DNA from: Rheinheimera texasensis DSM 17496
Lineage (GTDB): Bacteria; Pseudomonadota; Gammaproteobacteria; Enterobacterales; Alteromonadaceae
Length of the DNA: 64,000 nt
NCBI RefSeq assembly: GCF_000711985.1
Contig: NZ_JONU01000014.1
Coordinates: 62,001-126,000, forward strand
Direction of reading: 5' to 3'
Every line of letters starts with the position of its first letter. The first letter of the stretch is position 1. The notes beneath the pieces were generated by a model. It worked only from the letters and a program-made list of their open reading frames with translations. It ran no database searches and was not told where the DNA came from. Positions 61,419-64,000 of this stretch are shown one piece after another. The position numbers and the translations under genes were made by a program.

Positions 61419-61769
61419 TTATTCATCGCAGCACCGGGCTGTTTCGTTCAGTTCCGCCACCTTTGTTGGCGGGACCCCGAGGCAACATTCTGAGTAGAGG
61501 AAACCAAGCAAGGCTTCTACGGTGCCGAACTGTAAAACACAATAAAGAGTCCGGCCTTCGCGTCGTTGTTCCATCAGACCGACTTTGCTCATCCGGCTCA
61601 GATGGTGCGATAAGGTCGAATTCGGAATGTCCAACGCCTGTTGGATATCGCCGACCGCAACACCCTGTCGACCTGCTCTGACTAAGACTCTGAAAATCCC
61701 CAATCGGGTTGGATGCCCCAGTTCAGCTAACTGCGCGGCGGCTTCGTGTAATTGTGTACTGGTATCCAT
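61419..61769 (-). CDS. arsR: ArsR-family repressor, likely organoarsenical-responsive
   Basis: A 116-residue winged-helix repressor (LGHPTRLGIFRVLV, IPNSTLSHHLSRMSKVGLMEQRREGRTLY). The DNA-recognition helix lacks the CxC of E. coli ArsR. Instead Cys77 and Cys95-Cys96 are found, with a further CC at 113-114. The 77/95/96 spacing equals that of the methylarsenite-selective SpArsR (Cys83/101/102), as I recall it, offset by six. It is divergent from arsP with three operator-like repeats between, which supports MAs(III)-type sensing. AGGGA lies 7 bases before the ATG. Confidence 0.9.
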   Translation of the reverse strand: MDTSTQLHEAAAQLAELGHPTRLGIFRVLVRAGRQGVAVGDIQQALDIPNSTLSHHLSRMSKVGLMEQRREGRTLYCVLQFGTVEALLGFLYSECCLGVPPTKVAELNETARCCDE

Positions 61770-61824
61770 AGCAAATCCCTGATCCTCAAAAGCATACCCC
61801 AGAGTTTACCTGTCTCCCCATTTT

Positions 61825-61899
61825 ATTTCCATTATTATCGAAATAACGTTTGACATTTCCATGATCGCAGAAATATTATATTTCCACAATGTTGGAAAT
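61825..61899. promoter_or_regulatory. Three tandem 20-bp operators and a strong promoter between arsR and arsP
   Basis: Three repeats of ATTTC-N10-GAAAT occur: 61825-61844, 61855-61874 and 61880-61899 (the last, ATTTCCACAATGTTGGAAAT, has 7-base perfect arms). TTGACA (61850-61855) and TATTAT (61874-61879) with an 18-base spacer form a near-consensus promoter for arsP. Repeat 2 covers the spacer and repeat 3 covers the start site, so bound repressor would block RNA polymerase. Confidence 0.8.
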
Positions 61900-61914
61900 G
61901 TGGGCGGGGTGGTT

Positions 61915-62865
61915 ATGAGTGGTGAACAAATGCCCGGGGCATTCGCTGCCAGTGTCGAGTTCTTTATTGGCACATCAACTGAGTTACTTATTTTATTCGT
62001 GCTGATCAGTATGCTGGTTTTTGTCCTGCAAGACAGATTCCCGGCCAAGCGCATACAGGCCCTACTAAGTGGCGGCCGGGGATATTTCACTGCGGCTGCT
62101 TTGGGCGCCATTACACCGTTTTGCAGTTGCTCCACGTTACCTATGCTGGTCGGTTTGTTGCGCGCCAATGCGGCTTTTGGGCCTGTGATGACGTTTTTGC
62201 TGACATCGCCGTTACTCAATCCGGTGCTCGTGGTATTGCTCTTAACCGTGTTTGGCGCGCCAATGACCTTGTTATACAGCCTTGGCGTACTATTGATTTC
62301 GCTAACCGCCGGCATGCTGTTGTCATTTTTTCACTTTGAACGTTTTGTTACTTTGCCTGAACTGGCCGGCTGTGGTTGCAGAGCCGGTTCTTCCGGCGAA
62401 GCAGCAGAGAAACCAACACTATGGTCGTTCAATTATGGCCGTTCACTCTTTGTCAGAGCTATCAGTGAAACCAAGAGCTTTCTGCCGCACTTGTTGTTTG
62501 GTGTGCTGGTAGGCGCGGTGATCCATGGTTATGTCCCCGCTAACTTTTTTAAGTCGCTGGGGAGCCTGAATAGCTGGTTATTGATCCCGATCGCAGCACT
62601 GATTGGCATTCCGCTGTATGTTCGTGCCAGTTCAATGATCCCACTGGCGCTAAGTCTGGTTGGCAAAGGCATGAGTTATGGATCTGTGATGGCACTAACC
62701 ATTGGTGGCGCAGGCGCCAGCTTACCGGAAATGATTATTTTAAAACGGATTTTTCAATGGCCCTTGCTGCTGGCCTTTATTGGCATAGTATTTTTGACCG
62801 CCTGTATCACCGGGGTCAGCATTGATACCTTTCTCCACAACGGCCGCTTTGGATTAGGAGTTTGA
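61915..62865 (+). CDS. arsP: ArsP-type permease (DUF318/UPF0718 family)
   Basis: A 316-residue membrane protein with about eight helices. The family motif is ITPFCSCSTLPMLVGLL near residue 70, followed by TSPLLNPVLVVLLL and the second half with IPLYVRASSMIPLALSLVGKG and TIGGAGASLPEMIILKRI. ArsP members export trivalent organoarsenicals. A short cytoplasmic loop carries CGCR. The ATG at 61915 has GGGG 6 bases upstream; an ATG at 61861 lies inside the operator region and is unlikely. The stop overlaps the TGATGATG start of the next gene. Confidence 0.88.
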   Translation: MSGEQMPGAFAASVEFFIGTSTELLILFVLISMLVFVLQDRFPAKRIQALLSGGRGYFTAAALGAITPFCSCSTLPMLVGLLRANAAFGPVMTFLLTSPLLNPVLVVLLLTVFGAPMTLLYSLGVLLISLTAGMLLSFFHFERFVTLPELAGCGCRAGSSGEAAEKPTLWSFNYGRSLFVRAISETKSFLPHLLFGVLVGAVIHGYVPANFFKSLGSLNSWLLIPIAALIGIPLYVRASSMIPLALSLVGKGMSYGSVMALTIGGAGASLPEMIILKRIFQWPLLLAFIGIVFLTACITGVSIDTFLHNGRFGLGV

Positions 62866-62867
62866 TG

Positions 62868-64000
62868 ATGCAACAAACTACACAGTCAGTGCAGAGCATG
62901 TCGTTGCATCCTGTCAGCCAAAATCCTTTGCCGGGCAGCAATACACAGTCGGCAGAACCTCTGGTTAGGGCTGTTGATTTGTCTACACAGGTCAACCGGC
63001 AACTGCATACGCATCAGCTTGGGTTGCAAAGCAACAGCGGTTTTGTGCCGGTGCCGGTATCCCTGACACCATGGCAACTGGCCCCTGCGCAATTTGCTAT
63101 GGCTCAACAACTGGCAAGGCTGCTTGGTCAAATTCAGTCCAGCGCTGCAGCCAATCCACAGTGGCTGCTGCCGCTGCTTGATGGCCTGCAACAGTCGCAA
63201 ACTGTACCGGGCCAAATCTGGCGCACCCTGCGTGGTATTTATCCGGCCGACACGGAGCTGTCCGCGCTGACAACCAGGCACACGAACCATAACCTGATGC
63301 TGAACCGGCACGATTTTCTGCTCGATCAGCAACAACAATGGCAATGGGTCGAATCAAACCCCATCGCTGCCGGTATGGGGCCACTGAATGACCGCTATCT
63401 GGCGGTAATGCAAACGCAGGAATTACAGCAACCACATCATCACTATGCGCCAAACAACGCCATAACGACCCAGGCCAAATTGCTGGCACAAGCAGCGCTT
63501 GCGTCTGCCTTGCAGTACCAGACAACAGGCGCCGGGGAGCCTTTGATGCTGATCGTGGTTGAAGCCGATGAAGACAATATCTTTGACCAGCAGCTTTTAT
63601 GTGACGAAGTCGGACGACTGGGCGTGCGGGTGGAAAGAGTCACCATCAATAGCTTATTACAAAGTGAATTTGCTGATAACGAGCGCTTACACTGGCAGGC
63701 AAAACCGGTTGATTTGATTTACTGGCGCACCGGCTATAACCCATCGGCAGATCTCACTGACAACTTCTGGCGATTTCGGGCCCGGCTGGAACAAGCCGCA
63801 GTGATGCAGTGTCCTAATTTGGCGGGTCAGCTGACCGGCAGTAAGTGGTTCCAGCATCAGTTGACTGCTTTACTGCTCGCGGATCCGCAACAAGTCAGTG
63901 AGCACTTTGGCATCGATACCAAAGATATTGCTGTACTTACGCAGGCTGTGGTGCCCTCTTATGCGGTAGCTGAGTTAAAGACTGAAGCGGCAGAAGTGCT
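62868..64000 (+). CDS. Eukaryotic-type glutathione synthetase (partial, C-terminus outside window)
   Basis: The first 377 residues of an ATP-grasp glutathione synthetase of the eukaryotic type. Recognisable blocks are LNRHDFLLD and WVESNPIAAGMGPL (compare FRSDYMVD and IEINTISASFGGL in human GSS), and YWRTGYNPSADL followed by CPNLAGQLTGSKWFQHQL (compare YFRDGYMP and CPDIATQLAGTKKVQQEL). The Gly-rich ATP-binding loop is beyond the edge. The start follows AGGAG by 7 bases; an ATG at 62865 is also in frame. It sits directly behind arsP in the same operon, so glutathione supply for arsenical or thiol stress is the likely role. Bacteria usually use the unrelated GshB type. Confidence 0.85.
   Translation, partial: MQQTTQSVQSMSLHPVSQNPLPGSNTQSAEPLVRAVDLSTQVNRQLHTHQLGLQSNSGFVPVPVSLTPWQLAPAQFAMAQQLARLLGQIQSSAAANPQWLLPLLDGLQQSQTVPGQIWRTLRGIYPADTELSALTTRHTNHNLMLNRHDFLLDQQQQWQWVESNPIAAGMGPLNDRYLAVMQTQELQQPHHHYAPNNAITTQAKLLAQAALASALQYQTTGAGEPLMLIVVEADEDNIFDQQLLCDEVGRLGVRVERVTINSLLQSEFADNERLHWQAKPVDLIYWRTGYNPSADLTDNFWRFRARLEQAAVMQCPNLAGQLTGSKWFQHQLTALLLADPQQVSEHFGIDTKDIAVLTQAVVPSYAVAELKTEAAEV

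Noticed and set aside
1-64000. tRNA, rRNA, CRISPR arrays, prophage, integrons and intact IS elements
   Set aside because: None recognised on either strand. All longer protein-coding regions are accounted for by ordinary chromosomal genes.

Overview
This 64 kb window is chromosomal DNA of a gammaproteobacterium. Gene content and protein style point to the Alteromonadales/Chromatiaceae border, Rheinheimera-like; that is inference from family memory, not a measured placement. Supporting traits are a large TonB-dependent receptor with an N-terminal signal peptide and plug, many secreted metallo- and serine peptidases, several diguanylate cyclases, an uvrA/ssb neighbourhood with an SOS box, ArfA, an organoarsenical-type arsR/arsP pair, and Gln/Ala/Leu-rich proteins throughout. 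No tRNA, rRNA, CRISPR array, prophage or intact insertion sequence was seen. The only mobile-looking element is a 270-bp MITE-like inverted-repeat element.

Layout. 1-2.9 kb: NtrC-type response regulator (cut by the window edge), its histidine kinase, and a divergent lipoprotein with a perfect palindrome in its leader. 3-6.5 kb: M2 dipeptidase and a tandem pair of paralogous membrane-anchored proteins. 6.5-9 kb: a Cys/Met-metabolism PLP enzyme and a 2-oxoglutarate/Fe(II) oxygenase behind tandem MetJ-like boxes. 9.3-12.2 kb: TonB receptor. 12.3-14.2 kb: accessory-looking intergenic stretch with a 43-codon gene, a palindrome, the MITE, a LysR regulator and an orphan LacI-type promoter ending in a strong terminator. 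14.2-24 kb: GNAT enzyme, amine oxidase-like flavoprotein, ABC exporter, ferredoxin, COG2509 flavoprotein, DUF3352 protein, Lrp regulator and YjeH-type exporter. 24-29.7 kb: outer-membrane barrel, S9 peptidase, LysE exporter, DUF1993 protein, MFS pump. 29.7-39.3 kb: signalling region with a periplasmic-sensor GGDEF protein, chemoreceptor, YdjM-like protein, two more periplasmic binding-like proteins, small membrane proteins and a membrane-tethered HTH regulator. 39.6-44.6 kb: M14 peptidase, FrnE-type oxidoreductase, M1 aminopeptidase. 44.6-44.8 kb: arfA with a terminator inside its reading frame. 44.9-51.5 kb: ABC ATPase plus a permease fused to an M1 peptidase domain, divergent from a LytS/LytTR two-component pair. 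51.5-54.8 kb: EF-hand membrane protein and DUF6624 protein. 55-61.3 kb: uvrA, SOS box, diguanylate cyclase, YajR-type MFS and ssb. 61.4-64 kb: arsR, three tandem 20-bp operators, arsP and a eukaryotic-type glutathione synthetase running off the edge.

How genes work together. The best candidates for under-described systems are the permease/M1-peptidase exporter with its own LytTR circuit, and the arsR-arsP-glutathione synthetase cassette. In the cassette, regulator cysteine spacing, operator array and operon order all suggest a trivalent organoarsenical or thiol-stress response. The repeated secreted peptidases (M2, S9, M14, M1) and exporters of amino acids (YjeH, LysE) suggest a protein- and peptide-degrading lifestyle.
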